A DNA stretch of 64,000 nucleotides from Flavobacterium sp. N2820 (GTDB taxonomy: Bacteria > Bacteroidota > Bacteroidia > Flavobacteriales > Flavobacteriaceae), in contig NZ_CP110008.1 of the NCBI RefSeq assembly GCF_025947285.1, positions 1,379,001 through 1,443,000 of the forward strand. The letters run 5' to 3'. Positions 49,987 to 58,562 of this stretch are shown piece after piece; position 1 is the stretch's first letter; each line of letters starts with the position of its first letter. A model generated the notes under the pieces. The model was not told where the DNA came from, ran no database searches, and worked only from the letters and a program-made list of their open reading frames with translations. A program made the translations under genes and the position numbers.

Positions 49987-51402
49987 ATGACTTTTTCTGA
50001 CTACACCAAAGAATTTTCTTATAACTTAAAATTAGCCTACCCTATTATTTTAGGTATGGTTGGTCATACCGTTGTGGGAATTGTGGACAATATTATGGTC
50101 GGAAAATTAGGCCCAACCGAGTTAGCTGCAGTCTCATTAGGAAATAGTTTTGTATTTATTGCAATGTCATTAGGAATTGGATTTTCAACTGCAATTACAC
50201 CTTTGGTTGCCGAATCAGATGGAAAAAACGATGTTGCTGGCGGTCGTTCTGCGTTTCATCACGGATTGTATTTGTGTACAATTTTAGGCGTAGCATTATT
50301 TACTTTGATTTTCTTTTCGAAACCACTTATTGCTTACATGGGACAACCCGAAGCAGTTGTCGATATGGCAAAACCGTACTTAGATATCGTAGGTTTTTCG
50401 TTAATTCCGTTAATTATGTACCAAGCGTACAAACAGTTTGCAGACGGTTTGAGTGAAACTAAATATTCGATGTGGGCAACCATAATTGGAAATATCACCA
50501 ACGTGGTTATCAACTATTTTTTAATTTATGGGATTTGGATTTTTCCTGAATTAGGTATTGTTGGAGCAGCCATTGGAACTATTGCTTCTCGTTTTGTGAT
50601 GTTGGGTTTTATGCATTATATGATGAATCTAAAACCAAAATTCCATCCTTATTTTAAAGGTTTTAGCTTAAAAGAAATTAAAAAAGAGGTCAACCAAAAA
50701 ATCATCAAAATTGGAATGCCTTCTGCCATGCAAATGTTCTTTGAAGTGGCATTATTTACAGGAGCAATTTGGTTGTGTGGAATGATTGGAACCACTAGTC
50801 AAGCTGCAAATCAAGTTGCGTTAAGTTTGGCATCCGTTACTTTTATGTTTGCTATGGGATTGAGTGTTACAGCGATGATTCGTATTGGAAATCAAAAAGG
50901 ATTAAATGATTATGTTACCTTACGAAAAGTAGCAATATCTATTTTCTTATTAACAATAATAATCGAAGTGGTTTTTGCCTTACTATTTGTGGCTTTACAC
51001 ACCACTTTACCCTATATTTTTGTAGACATAAATGATGCGGAAAACCTAACCAAAAACTTAGAAGTAATAGCAATTTCAGCAAATTTGCTTTTGGTTGCCG
51101 CTGTTTTTCAAATTTCTGATGGCTTGCAAGTAGTGGTTTTAGGAGCGCTTCGTGGATTACAAGATGCTAAAATTCCAATGTATATTACGTTTGTAGCCTA
51201 TTGGGTAATTGGATTTCCTATCTCAATTTATTTAGGATTGGAAACCGAATTAAAAGCAGTTGGTGTGTGGATTGGCCTTTTAGCCGGATTAACAGCTGCA
51301 GCACTATTTTTGTATATTCGCTTTAATTATTTAACTAAAAAACTGGTTGATGGACAAACCAATCCCGAAGCTTCGGGACAAGTTCAAGTGCAACAACAAT
51401 AA
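49987..51402 (+). CDS. MATE family efflux transporter (NorM type)
   Basis: 471 residues with about 12 hydrophobic segments in two halves. The N-terminal half carries 'AYPIILGMVGHTVVGIVDNIMVGKLGPTELAAVSLGNSFVF', a classic MATE motif, and the second half repeats it with 'MPSAMQMFFEVALFTGAIWLCG'. Extrudes cationic drugs or metabolites with Na+ or H+; the coupling ion cannot be decided from sequence. The Gln-rich tail (QVQVQQQ) is unremarkable. It may be cotranscribed with the two small genes downstream. Confidence 0.93.
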   Translation: MTFSDYTKEFSYNLKLAYPIILGMVGHTVVGIVDNIMVGKLGPTELAAVSLGNSFVFIAMSLGIGFSTAITPLVAESDGKNDVAGGRSAFHHGLYLCTILGVALFTLIFFSKPLIAYMGQPEAVVDMAKPYLDIVGFSLIPLIMYQAYKQFADGLSETKYSMWATIIGNITNVVINYFLIYGIWIFPELGIVGAAIGTIASRFVMLGFMHYMMNLKPKFHPYFKGFSLKEIKKEVNQKIIKIGMPSAMQMFFEVALFTGAIWLCGMIGTTSQAANQVALSLASVTFMFAMGLSVTAMIRIGNQKGLNDYVTLRKVAISIFLLTIIIEVVFALLFVALHTTLPYIFVDINDAENLTKNLEVIAISANLLLVAAVFQISDGLQVVVLGALRGLQDAKIPMYITFVAYWVIGFPISIYLGLETELKAVGVWIGLLAGLTAAALFLYIRFNYLTKKLVDGQTNPEASGQVQVQQQ

Positions 51403-51425
51403 AAATAAATTAAAAACATAAAACC

Positions 51426-51656
51426 ATGACTTTACCAAAATTTGTAATTGGAGATAATACTGATTTTCCTGAAGATATTTTCGTAATCCATTTAGAATAT
51501 CCACGATTTGTAATCAATTTAAAAGATGACGAAGTAGAATTTTTAGAAGACATCGAAGAAGAAGACGAAAAAGAATTAGAATCGGAAATGGAACATTTAA
51601 TTACCATTGCTGGTGAATTCTACGATAGAGAAATAGAACGTTACGAACAGGAGTAA
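51426..51656 (+). CDS. Conserved acidic small protein
   Basis: 76 residues, highly acidic in the second half ('VEFLEDIEEEDEKELESEMEHL'): 'MTLPKFVIGDNTDFPEDIFVIHLEYPRFVINLKDDE' then a Glu-rich helix and 'YDREIERYEQE'. I recognise it as a protein often found in Flavobacteria behind membrane genes but know no function. No signal peptide. It follows the MATE gene by 23 bp and precedes a hypothetical membrane protein gene by 27 bp, so it is probably in the same operon. Confidence 0.72.
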   Translation: MTLPKFVIGDNTDFPEDIFVIHLEYPRFVINLKDDEVEFLEDIEEEDEKELESEMEHLITIAGEFYDREIERYEQE

Positions 51657-51683
51657 TTAATTTTTATCATCAAAAAAGTAATT

Positions 51684-52295
51684 ATGAAAAAAGAATTCTA
51701 TGATGTAGAACACACTAGACCAATTTCAATATTTCTTTTTTTTATATCCCTTTTAAGCATTTTTTTTTCAAGTACAATTCTTTTGATGTTATTTTTATCA
51801 AAATTAATTTCAGCTATTTTTTCATTATTTCTAACGGTAATTTCTTTTTTCTTTTTAAGAAAAAAAATAGTACTAAAATCAAATTTTATATTATTTGATG
51901 ATAAATTAAAAATTAATGATTCTACGATAAATTTTAACGATATAAAAAGTTTTAAACTACATTTTATTAAAGGTGCTGGCTTAAAACTAAATCTTAAAAA
52001 TGGTAAGTCAATTTATTATAGTTCTAATGATATTTTTTGTAACAGTGAAATATTTATTAATTTCTGTAAAGCAGTAAAAAAGAAGTTAATAAAATTCGAT
52101 GGAGGTGTAATTGTTAATAAAAAGTCTTTTATGCAAACTAAAATTGCATATCATCTATTAATATTTATGACTGTTTTGATTTTTGGAATTTTTATTTATT
52201 CTCTTATTACTGGAAAAGAAATAAATTTAGGAACATTTGGTTTAATGATTGCAAGCTTATCAACTTTATGGGCTTCAATAAAAATCGATAACTAG
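51684..52295 (+). CDS. Hypothetical membrane protein
   Basis: 203 residues, very Ile/Phe/Ser/Lys-rich. Hydrophobic segments at ~16-34 and ~40-62, a soluble central part (~70-145), then two further segments (~155-173 and 183-198). The soluble part ('ILFDDKLKINDSTINFNDIKSFKLHF', 'KSIYYSSNDIF') has the alternating pattern of a PH-like domain seen in some bacterial membrane proteins, which is only a guess. AT content is higher than in neighbouring genes. Converges with meaB, 8 bp apart, with no terminator seen. Confidence 0.6.
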   Translation: MKKEFYDVEHTRPISIFLFFISLLSIFFSSTILLMLFLSKLISAIFSLFLTVISFFFLRKKIVLKSNFILFDDKLKINDSTINFNDIKSFKLHFIKGAGLKLNLKNGKSIYYSSNDIFCNSEIFINFCKAVKKKLIKFDGGVIVNKKSFMQTKIAYHLLIFMTVLIFGIFIYSLITGKEINLGTFGLMIASLSTLWASIKIDN

Positions 52296-52303
52296 TACAA
52301 CTA

Positions 52304-53440
52304 TTATTTTTTAAAATACTGTTCCAACAAACTCATAGCCGCTGCAAAAGGTGATAATTCATTGTTTTGCACGGCTTTTTTATTTTCTTCTAAGAGTTGA
52401 ATGACATTTGGATGATTATAAAAATGTGATTTCAATTGTTCGTTTATGGTTTCCATCATCCAAAATTGGTTTTGATTTTGACGCTTTTCTTCAAAATAAT
52501 GATTTGCTTTTACCCATTCGAAATACTCGGAAATAATTCTCCAAATGTCATCAATTCCTGTTTTTTCATAAGCACTACAAGTCGTTACTTTTGGAATCCA
52601 ACCCGAAGATTTAGCCGGAAATAAATGCAAGGCTCTATTGAACTCTGCCTTCGCTAACTTCGCTTTCGCAATATTATCGCCATCAGCTTTATTGATTACA
52701 ATAGTGTCTGCCATTTCCATGATGCCACGTTTGATGCCTTGTAATTCATCTCCAGCACCCGAAATTTTCAACAACAAAAAGAAATCGACCATACTGTGCA
52801 CCGCAGTTTCGCTTTGGCCTACTCCAACCGTTTCAATAACAATCGTATCAAAACCACAAGCTTCACACAAAATAATAGTTTCTCGTGTTTTTCGAGCTAC
52901 ACCGCCTAACGTATCACCCGAAGCACTTGGTCGAATATAGGCGTTTTCATCTTTTACCAATTCTTCCATACGGGTTTTATCGCCCAAAATACTTCCATGG
53001 CTAATAGATGAGCTTGGATCAACCGCTAAAACAGCGACTTTCTTTCCAATAGAAGTTAAATATTTTCCAAAAGCTTCAATAAACGTACTTTTTCCAACGC
53101 CTGGAACACCAGTAATTCCAATACGAACCGAATGATTAGCATGTGGCAAACAACCTTTAATCACTTCATTTGCTTTGGCTAAATGTTCTGGATTTGTGCT
53201 TTCAACCAAAGTAATCGCGCGACTTAAAGCGGTTTTATCTCCTTTTAAAATTCCAGCAATTAGTTCTTCTGCCGAAGGTTGTTTTCTTCGAAAATGTTGA
53301 ATTTGAGTCGCTACAACCGTACTTAATGATTCGGGTTGGGCAACGCCGTGAATTTCTGAAAGAGCCGATTTTTTATTTGGTGTTTTCAAAAGGAATTTTG
53401 CTTTGTGTAAAAATACAAAAATTGTAGGAATATGAAACAT
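52304..53440 (-). CDS. meaB: MeaB-like GTPase for methylmalonyl-CoA mutase
   Basis: 378 residues. P-loop GVPGVGKST (111-119), 'VAVLAVDPSSSISHGSILGDKTRM', 'IVIETVGVGQSE' and NKADGD are intact; the C-terminal dimerisation helices follow. MeaB/ArgK proteins protect and load adenosylcobalamin into methylmalonyl-CoA mutase, which is not in this window but fits the propionyl-CoA carboxylase at 23131. The first 17 residues (MFHIPTIFVFLHKAKFL) are hydrophobic and unlike the family. A minus-strand TATTTTTA box near 53412-53405 suggests a start at TTG 53389 instead. Confidence 0.9.
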   Translation of the reverse strand: MFHIPTIFVFLHKAKFLLKTPNKKSALSEIHGVAQPESLSTVVATQIQHFRRKQPSAEELIAGILKGDKTALSRAITLVESTNPEHLAKANEVIKGCLPHANHSVRIGITGVPGVGKSTFIEAFGKYLTSIGKKVAVLAVDPSSSISHGSILGDKTRMEELVKDENAYIRPSASGDTLGGVARKTRETIILCEACGFDTIVIETVGVGQSETAVHSMVDFFLLLKISGAGDELQGIKRGIMEMADTIVINKADGDNIAKAKLAKAEFNRALHLFPAKSSGWIPKVTTCSAYEKTGIDDIWRIISEYFEWVKANHYFEEKRQNQNQFWMMETINEQLKSHFYNHPNVIQLLEENKKAVQNNELSPFAAAMSLLEQYFKK

Positions 53441-53459
53441 CGAAATCTCAAGGTTTAAT

Positions 53460-53467
53460 TACCTTTG
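53460..53467 (+). promoter_or_regulatory. TACCTTTG -7 box of the AEC transporter
   Basis: Exact TAnnTTTG, 18 bp before ATG 53486; no clear -33 element. Confidence 0.6.
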
Positions 53468-53485
53468 TAATCTTGATTTTGATAC

Positions 53486-54394
53486 ATGGAAAACATCATT
53501 CTTTTATTTTTGTGTTTACTTTTAGGCGTTGCGCTTCAAAAAGTACCGCAATTTCCTAAAAATGCCTATCAAAGTTTGAATCAATACGTGATTTACGTTT
53601 CGCTTCCGGCTTTGGCATTGTACTATATTCCGAAAATTACGATTTCATTGGCTTTGCTTTATCCGTTAGGAATTGCTTGGTTGGGTTTTGGGTTATCGTT
53701 TGTTTTTTTCTATACTTTAGGAACCTATTTCAAATGGTCTAAAAAGTTAATCGGCTGCTTAATTTTGACAGGTGGGCTGAGCAATACTTCCTTTGTAGGA
53801 TTTCCCATTATCGAAGCTTTATATGGTGCAGAAGGATTGAAAACTGCCATAATCGTTGATCAACCAGGTTCATTCGTAGTCGTAACCACTTTGGGAATTT
53901 TAGTGGCTGCGAGTTTTTCAAGAGGTAATTTGAGTACTTCAGAAATCGTATTAAAAATTGTAAAATTTCCGCCATTTATTGCTTTTACAATTGCACTATT
54001 TTGTACTCTATTAACTTTAGACTTTCCTGAAGTATTACAAAACTCTTTTTTAAGAATTGGAAATACGGTAACTCCAGTCGCTTTGGTAGCTGTTGGATTG
54101 CAATTAAAAATTGATACACGAAGCAAACATTGGTCTTTTTTGACTTTAGGATTGCTTTTCAAATTGATTCTAATGCCTGCTTTCTTCTTCTTACTATACA
54201 AAATTGTGTTAGGCGGAAAAGGTTTAGAAATTGATGTTTCAATTATGGAATCTGCCATGGCTCCAATGATAACAGGAGCTATTTTAGCATCTAATTATGG
54301 ATTAAAACCGAAATTAAGTAGCATGATGATTGGAATTGGAATTCCGTTGTCGTTGCTGACGGTTGCTTTTTGGTATTGGGTTTTGAGTTTGTAG
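53486..54394 (+). CDS. AEC family (auxin efflux carrier-like) transporter
   Basis: 302 residues, about ten hydrophobic helices in two inverted halves. 'PKNAYQSLNQYVIYVSLPALALYYIPK' and 'TGGLSNTSFVGFPIIEALYGAEGLKTAIIVDQPGSF' are the family crossover region; the C-terminal half has 'VALVAVGLQLKI' and 'ESAMAPMITGAILASNYGL'. The family includes auxin carriers in plants and malonate/malate or metabolite transporters in bacteria; the substrate is unknown. Monocistronic, no obvious terminator downstream, where repeat-like sequence begins. Confidence 0.9.
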   Translation: MENIILLFLCLLLGVALQKVPQFPKNAYQSLNQYVIYVSLPALALYYIPKITISLALLYPLGIAWLGFGLSFVFFYTLGTYFKWSKKLIGCLILTGGLSNTSFVGFPIIEALYGAEGLKTAIIVDQPGSFVVVTTLGILVAASFSRGNLSTSEIVLKIVKFPPFIAFTIALFCTLLTLDFPEVLQNSFLRIGNTVTPVALVAVGLQLKIDTRSKHWSFLTLGLLFKLILMPAFFFLLYKIVLGGKGLEIDVSIMESAMAPMITGAILASNYGLKPKLSSMMIGIGIPLSLLTVAFWYWVLSL

Positions 54395-54418
54395 TTTTGT
54401 AACACAAAGTTTTTTAAA

Positions 54419-54445
54419 CATATAAGTCATATAAGTTTAAGTTGA
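54419..54445. repeat. Nonamer repeat (CATATAAGT)2
   Basis: Two perfect copies at 54419-54427 and 54428-54436, followed by TTAAGTTGA. No gene. Confidence 0.7.
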
Positions 54446-54507
54446 GTTAATTGTGTGCTCAAGTTCATAAAAGAGTAACTTGTGGCATGACGAGTTTTCG
54501 GTTAAAA

Positions 54508-54545
54508 AATCTGTGTAAATCCGTCTAATCCGTTAAATCTGTGTT
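54508..54545. repeat. Decamer-like array AAATCYGTST
   Basis: AAATCTGTGT (54508-54517), AAATCCGTCT (54518-54527), AATCCGTT (54528-54535), AAATCTGTGT (54536-54545). Confidence 0.75.
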
Positions 54546-54565
54546 CCAAAAAACATAAAATTAAT

Positions 54566-54573
54566 TATCTTTA
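54566..54573 (+). promoter_or_regulatory. TATCTTTA -7-like box of the FAD-linked oxidase gene
   Basis: One mismatch to TAnnTTTG, 17 bp before ATG 54591. Confidence 0.45.
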
Positions 54574-54590
54574 CACTTCAATTTTACACT

Positions 54591-55988
54591 ATGAATCCTG
54601 AAATAGTACTTGCGCTTGAAAACATTGTAGGTTCGGCTTATATTTTTACTGATGAGGCTACTCGTAAAATGTATGGACATGATGAAACGGAAGATTTGAG
54701 TTTTCCACCTCATGTTGTTGTAAAACCTTCCAATACTGAAGAAGTAGCACAAATTTTAAAAGTTTCGAATACGTATAAAATTCCGACAGTGCCTATTGGT
54801 GCGCGTACGGGTTTGAGCGGTGGTGCTTTATCGATTTATGGTGGCATTGGGATTTCAATGGAGCGATTCAATCAGATTATTGAAATTGATGAACAAAATT
54901 TACAAGTTACAACTCAACCCGGTGTAATTACGCAAGTTTTACGTGAAGCTGTTGCCGAAAAAGGCTTGTTTTATCCAGTAGATCCAAGTAGTATGGGAAG
55001 TTGTTACATTGGCGGAAATATTGCTGAAAATTCAGGAGGAGCAAGAGCTTTGAAATATGGAGTTACGAAAGATTATGTGCTGAATTTAGAAGTTGTTTTG
55101 CCTACTGGTGATGTAATTTGGACAGGTGCTAATACTTTGAAAAATTCAACGGGTTATAATCTTACGCAATTGATGGTAGGAAGTGAAGGAACATTAGGTA
55201 TCGTGACTAAAATTGTATTGAAATTATTACCTCAAAATAAGCATAACGTTTTGCTTTTGGTTCCGTTTTATAAAGCGGAGCAAGCGTGTGAAGCGGTTTC
55301 AGCGATTTTTAGAGCGGGAATTATCCCAAGTGCTTTAGAGTTTATGGAACGCGATGCCATTGATTGGACATTAAAATTTGTGAATGATTTGAATGTGGAA
55401 GTAAAACACAACGTTCAAGCGCATTTGTTGATTGAAGTAGATGGCAATTATCCAGAAATTTTGATGCAAGAAGCAGAACAAATTTTGGCAGTAGTAGAAC
55501 AATTTGAAATTGATGAAGTGTTATTTGCCGATACAGAAGAACAAAAAAATGCACTTTGGAAAATGCGTCGTTCTGTGGCGGAAGCAGTAAAAGCGAATTC
55601 GATTTATAAAGAAGAAGATACCGTTGTTCCAAGATATGAATTACCAAAATTACTAAAAGGAATCAAAGAAATTGGGGCTAAGTATGGTTTTCAATCGGTG
55701 TGTTATGGTCATGCGGGCGATGGTAATTTACACGTCAACATCATCAAAGGCAATATGACCGATGCCAACTGGAAAACCGAAGTTCCAAAAGGGATTCGTG
55801 AAATTTTTGAATTAACGGTTGGTTTAAAAGGAACTTTATCAGGCGAACACGGGATTGGTTTGGTGCAAAAAAACTACATGGACATTGCGTTTTCAAAAGT
55901 ACATTTGGAATTAATGGAACGCATCAAAGCCATTTTTGACCCAAATAATGTGTTGAATCCTGGGAAGATTTTTCCTGATGGGGAATAA
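54591..55988 (+). CDS. FAD-binding oxidoreductase, GlcD/D-lactate dehydrogenase type
   Basis: 465 residues. PCMH-type FAD domain (~35-210; 'KPSNTEEVAQILKVSNTYKIPTVPIGARTGLSGGALS', 'PVDPSSMGSCYIGGNIAENSGGARALKYGVT', 'GSEGTLGIVT') and C-terminal cap ('SVCYGHAGDGNLHVNII', 'SGEHGIGLVQKNYM', 'IKAIFDPNNVLNPGKIFP'). Typical of subunit D of glycolate oxidase or of D-lactate dehydrogenases that feed the menaquinone pool. No GlcE/GlcF partners adjacent, so D-2-hydroxyacid (lactate) oxidation is more likely. Confidence 0.92.
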   Translation: MNPEIVLALENIVGSAYIFTDEATRKMYGHDETEDLSFPPHVVVKPSNTEEVAQILKVSNTYKIPTVPIGARTGLSGGALSIYGGIGISMERFNQIIEIDEQNLQVTTQPGVITQVLREAVAEKGLFYPVDPSSMGSCYIGGNIAENSGGARALKYGVTKDYVLNLEVVLPTGDVIWTGANTLKNSTGYNLTQLMVGSEGTLGIVTKIVLKLLPQNKHNVLLLVPFYKAEQACEAVSAIFRAGIIPSALEFMERDAIDWTLKFVNDLNVEVKHNVQAHLLIEVDGNYPEILMQEAEQILAVVEQFEIDEVLFADTEEQKNALWKMRRSVAEAVKANSIYKEEDTVVPRYELPKLLKGIKEIGAKYGFQSVCYGHAGDGNLHVNIIKGNMTDANWKTEVPKGIREIFELTVGLKGTLSGEHGIGLVQKNYMDIAFSKVHLELMERIKAIFDPNNVLNPGKIFPDGE

Positions 55989-55989
55989 G

Positions 55990-56568
55990 TTATTTATTAT
56001 TTCTAAGTTGATTTATTTTGTTTGAGATAAATGTATATAATCCAACAAACAACATAAAAATCAAAATCTTCATTAAAATTGAAAGAATAAAATTTGAAGG
56101 ATAAATATCTAATTGTCTATACATGGTCCAAGAACTTGGCAAATAATCTCTGTGAAATGAACTGATAATTATTATTAATCTTTCTATAGAAATTATCAAA
56201 AAGAAACTTGCAATAATTCTTATCAGTATATTTTTTGAAAATAATTTAATTCTGAAAATTTGTGATAATGCGAACCAAAATAAAGGCTGTATCCAAACAC
56301 CAAACCAATATTTTCCAAAAATTCTATCTATCATTGCGTTTTTTTCTTCAGAATTACATTCAACATAATAGACAATAGTTCCTAACAACCAAAAAATAAT
56401 GTAAAGTACTCCAACAAAAGATATAAACTTTTTTGCTTGATTATCAAATTGGAAAATTGCTATTTTCTTTATAAAAATTGATAAAATCAAAAAAAGGAAA
56501 GAATACAATCCAAATGCAGTAAAAAAATCTAAAATCAATAATTCTAGATTAAAAAAAATATTTATCAT
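55990..56568 (-). CDS. Hypothetical membrane protein
   Basis: 192 residues, about five hydrophobic segments (~8-31, 45-66, 90-108, 116-136, 155-178) with Lys/Arg-rich short loops. No motif recognised. AT-rich like its neighbours. It is tail-to-tail with the FAD oxidase (1 bp between the stops) and follows the hypothetical gene at 56591 on the same strand by 22 bp; no terminator seen. Confidence 0.65.
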   Translation of the reverse strand: MINIFFNLELLILDFFTAFGLYSFLFLILSIFIKKIAIFQFDNQAKKFISFVGVLYIIFWLLGTIVYYVECNSEEKNAMIDRIFGKYWFGVWIQPLFWFALSQIFRIKLFSKNILIRIIASFFLIISIERLIIIISSFHRDYLPSSWTMYRQLDIYPSNFILSILMKILIFMLFVGLYTFISNKINQLRNNK

Positions 56569-56590
56569 TTAATTTTATTAAAAGAGCAAA

Positions 56591-56992
56591 CTACTTTCCC
56601 AAAAACTCCACCAAATTCGCATCCGCATTTTTAAACGTTGGTGGTTGTTCAATAATACTTGCAATGCGCTTTTTGTTTAATTTCATGGTAATATCGGCTT
56701 CGGTAGTAAATAACAAAGCAGATAAAAATGGGTTGTTGATGTGCGGAATTAGCTCAGCTTCTAAATCGTCTAATTTGCAAATTTTTATTAATTCTTGCTT
56801 TTCAGTAATGTAAATTTTATACGTCATTGACAATTTCAAGATATTGTCTTCCACGATGGTTTTTACGTAGATGTTCTGTAACTCTGGTTTTCCAACGGTT
56901 TTAGCTAGCGTTAATTTTGCAAAAGTACCATTTGCGATACTTGCTCTAACATGGTTAAAAAATTCGGTATAAGTGATGTTGTTTTCGTTCAT
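56591..56992 (-). CDS. Hypothetical protein resembling an N-terminal methyltransferase region
   Basis: 133 residues, cytoplasmic: 'FFNHVRASIANGTFAKLTLAKTV', 'NIYVKTIVEDNILKLSMTYKIYITEKQELIKI', 'NPFLSALLFTTEADITMKLNKKRIASIIEQPPTFKNADANLVEFLGK'. The 'FTTEADITMKLNKK..S......PTF' segment recalls the N-terminal part of a SAM-dependent methyltransferase seen in other Bacteroidota, in which a Rossmann domain follows; here the gene stops right after it. It may be a naturally short form or a truncated remnant. Only 1 bp separates its ATG from the previous gene's stop. Confidence 0.6.
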   Translation of the reverse strand: MNENNITYTEFFNHVRASIANGTFAKLTLAKTVGKPELQNIYVKTIVEDNILKLSMTYKIYITEKQELIKICKLDDLEAELIPHINNPFLSALLFTTEADITMKLNKKRIASIIEQPPTFKNADANLVEFLGK

Positions 56993-56993
56993 T

Positions 56994-57566
56994 TTATAAT
57001 CCTAAGGCTTTTTTTATATTTTCGTTAAATAGCATTGAAAACATTTGATTTTCTTTGTCTTTATTCAAAAATTTCCATTTGTTTTTGGTTAACTCATCCG
57101 CAATACCAATCAAAGTCGAACGCGTTTCAATTCGGAAAGTATTGTTTGCTTTATCAAAAGTAACTTTATCAGCTCCAATAGATGATTTGAAATTTTCAAT
57201 CATTGAATCTGGATCTGTCATTGGTTCCTTAAATCGCATTGTCATTACATTATTATAATCAACCAAACAAAAGGTTTTATCTTCTATTACTTTAATTTCA
57301 CCATACGAAAATTGAGGATCAACCTCTATTAATTTTATTGAAAATTGTTCGTTTTCTGTCATCTCTTCAAACATTGTTTTCATTTGTTCTATGGAAATCA
57401 AATCAAATAATTTAGGATAAGTTGTATCAAATATTACATCATAATTTAATTCCATACTTGCTTTGTATGAACGCAGTGCTTCAATTTTTAGCGAGGCCAT
57501 ATCTTGCGCTAAAAGTGAAATAGATTGAAAAAGAAACAAGGCTAAGAATAAAACTTTAGTTTTCAT
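56994..57566 (-). CDS. Hypothetical secreted protein
   Basis: 190 residues from ATG 57566 (MKTKVLFLALFLFQSISLLAQ|DMASLK), with a clear Sec signal peptide; an upstream TTG at 57590 would add eight charged residues before the signal and is rejected. The mature part is mixed alpha/beta: 'SIEQMKTMFEEMTENEQFSIKLIEVDPQFSYGEIKVIEDKTFCLVDYNNVMTM'. No family recognised; similar proteins in Flavobacteria are unannotated. Forms a run with the next two genes downstream (1-22 bp gaps). Confidence 0.68.
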   Translation of the reverse strand: MKTKVLFLALFLFQSISLLAQDMASLKIEALRSYKASMELNYDVIFDTTYPKLFDLISIEQMKTMFEEMTENEQFSIKLIEVDPQFSYGEIKVIEDKTFCLVDYNNVMTMRFKEPMTDPDSMIENFKSSIGADKVTFDKANNTFRIETRSTLIGIADELTKNKWKFLNKDKENQMFSMLFNENIKKALGL

Positions 57567-57650
57567 ATTGAGTATTTTAATTTTTACCAAATATAAAAAA
57601 TCCTCAACTACTTTTGTGTAATTGAGGAAAGTTTATTCTTAAAAGTTATT

Positions 57651-58547
57651 TTAAAATACTCGGACTAAATTAAATCCAAAAGCAATTTTTCCGTCTGACC
57701 AATCCCCTACTGTTTGACCTAAATAACCTGTTTCATGCATAGCTTGTGCGTTTGTAAAGTGCATTTGAAATACGTGTCCACCAGTTTCTAAGTCAACTCC
57801 AATGGACAATGGATTTTTATAATTTGATTGCGAAGCTCTGTTTAAATGTGCCGCATAATCAACATTAACAGACCACCGATTTGTTAATTTATATCGCCCA
57901 CCAAGTCCAATAGCAAATTGAGTATTATCCTGTGGATTAGGTAAAATTAATGCGTTATTATCGTCTAATAGATCTCTTAATGTGTTTTCATGAAAAACAC
58001 TTGGTGCAATTTCTAATGATAATTTTTCCGAAAACTTTCTTGAAATTAACACTTGAGCTACATAACTTAATCTGTTTTCAAATTGCAATTTTGGAAAATC
58101 TTCTTCTTTTAATTCAGAATTAATTGCCACGCTATTAAATCCTACAATAGTAACTGGAAATCCATTTTCTTTTTGTGCATACAATCGATACTTTGCAGCT
58201 AAATCATAGGTTTCTTGAAAGCCACTTCTGCCAATATGAACTGTTAACCAATCGTTTACACCATATAAAAATTTTAATTGTGTATTTGCATTATCTAGTC
58301 CAAAAAAATCATCAAATCCTTTATCAACAAATCCAAATCGGTGTGCAACAATGAAATAAAAATCACCTTTAGCGGCCAATTTAGTAGATTCTAAATTTAC
58401 TATTTTTAAAGATTTGAAGGCAGATGCAACAGTTTCATTTGTAGCTGTTGTATCAATTTCACTCAACAAATCATCCTGAGCATTCATTAATAATGGAACA
58501 GCAAACAACATGATTGATTTCCATATTTTTCTTTTATTTAATACCAT
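57651..58547 (-). CDS. DUF5777 family outer-membrane beta-barrel protein
   Basis: 298 residues from ATG 58547 (MVLNKRKIWKSIMLFAVPLLMNAQ|DD); a TTG at 58562 would start inside the preceding gene's stop region. A signal peptide precedes Ala/Thr-rich 'DTTATNETVASAFKSLKIVNLESTKLAAKGDFYFIVAHRFGFVDKGFDDFFGLDNA', the DUF5777 start, and strands such as 'NRWSVNVDYAAHL'. It ends with aromatic residues (NLVRVF), typical of barrels. Last gene of the minus-strand half of the redox-like cluster; function unknown. Confidence 0.8.
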   Translation of the reverse strand: MVLNKRKIWKSIMLFAVPLLMNAQDDLLSEIDTTATNETVASAFKSLKIVNLESTKLAAKGDFYFIVAHRFGFVDKGFDDFFGLDNANTQLKFLYGVNDWLTVHIGRSGFQETYDLAAKYRLYAQKENGFPVTIVGFNSVAINSELKEEDFPKLQFENRLSYVAQVLISRKFSEKLSLEIAPSVFHENTLRDLLDDNNALILPNPQDNTQFAIGLGGRYKLTNRWSVNVDYAAHLNRASQSNYKNPLSIGVDLETGGHVFQMHFTNAQAMHETGYLGQTVGDWSDGKIAFGFNLVRVF

Positions 58548-58562
58548 AAATGTAGGTTTCAA

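Noticed and set aside
52620..52680. Repetitive GCGAAAGCGAAG stretch in meaB as another array
   Set aside because: It encodes the conserved AKAKLAKAEFN helix; the repetition comes from Ala/Lys codons with period 3.
54395..54590. Possible short gene between AEC and FAD oxidase genes
   Set aside because: No frame of useful length; the stretch consists of the repeat tracts and a promoter.
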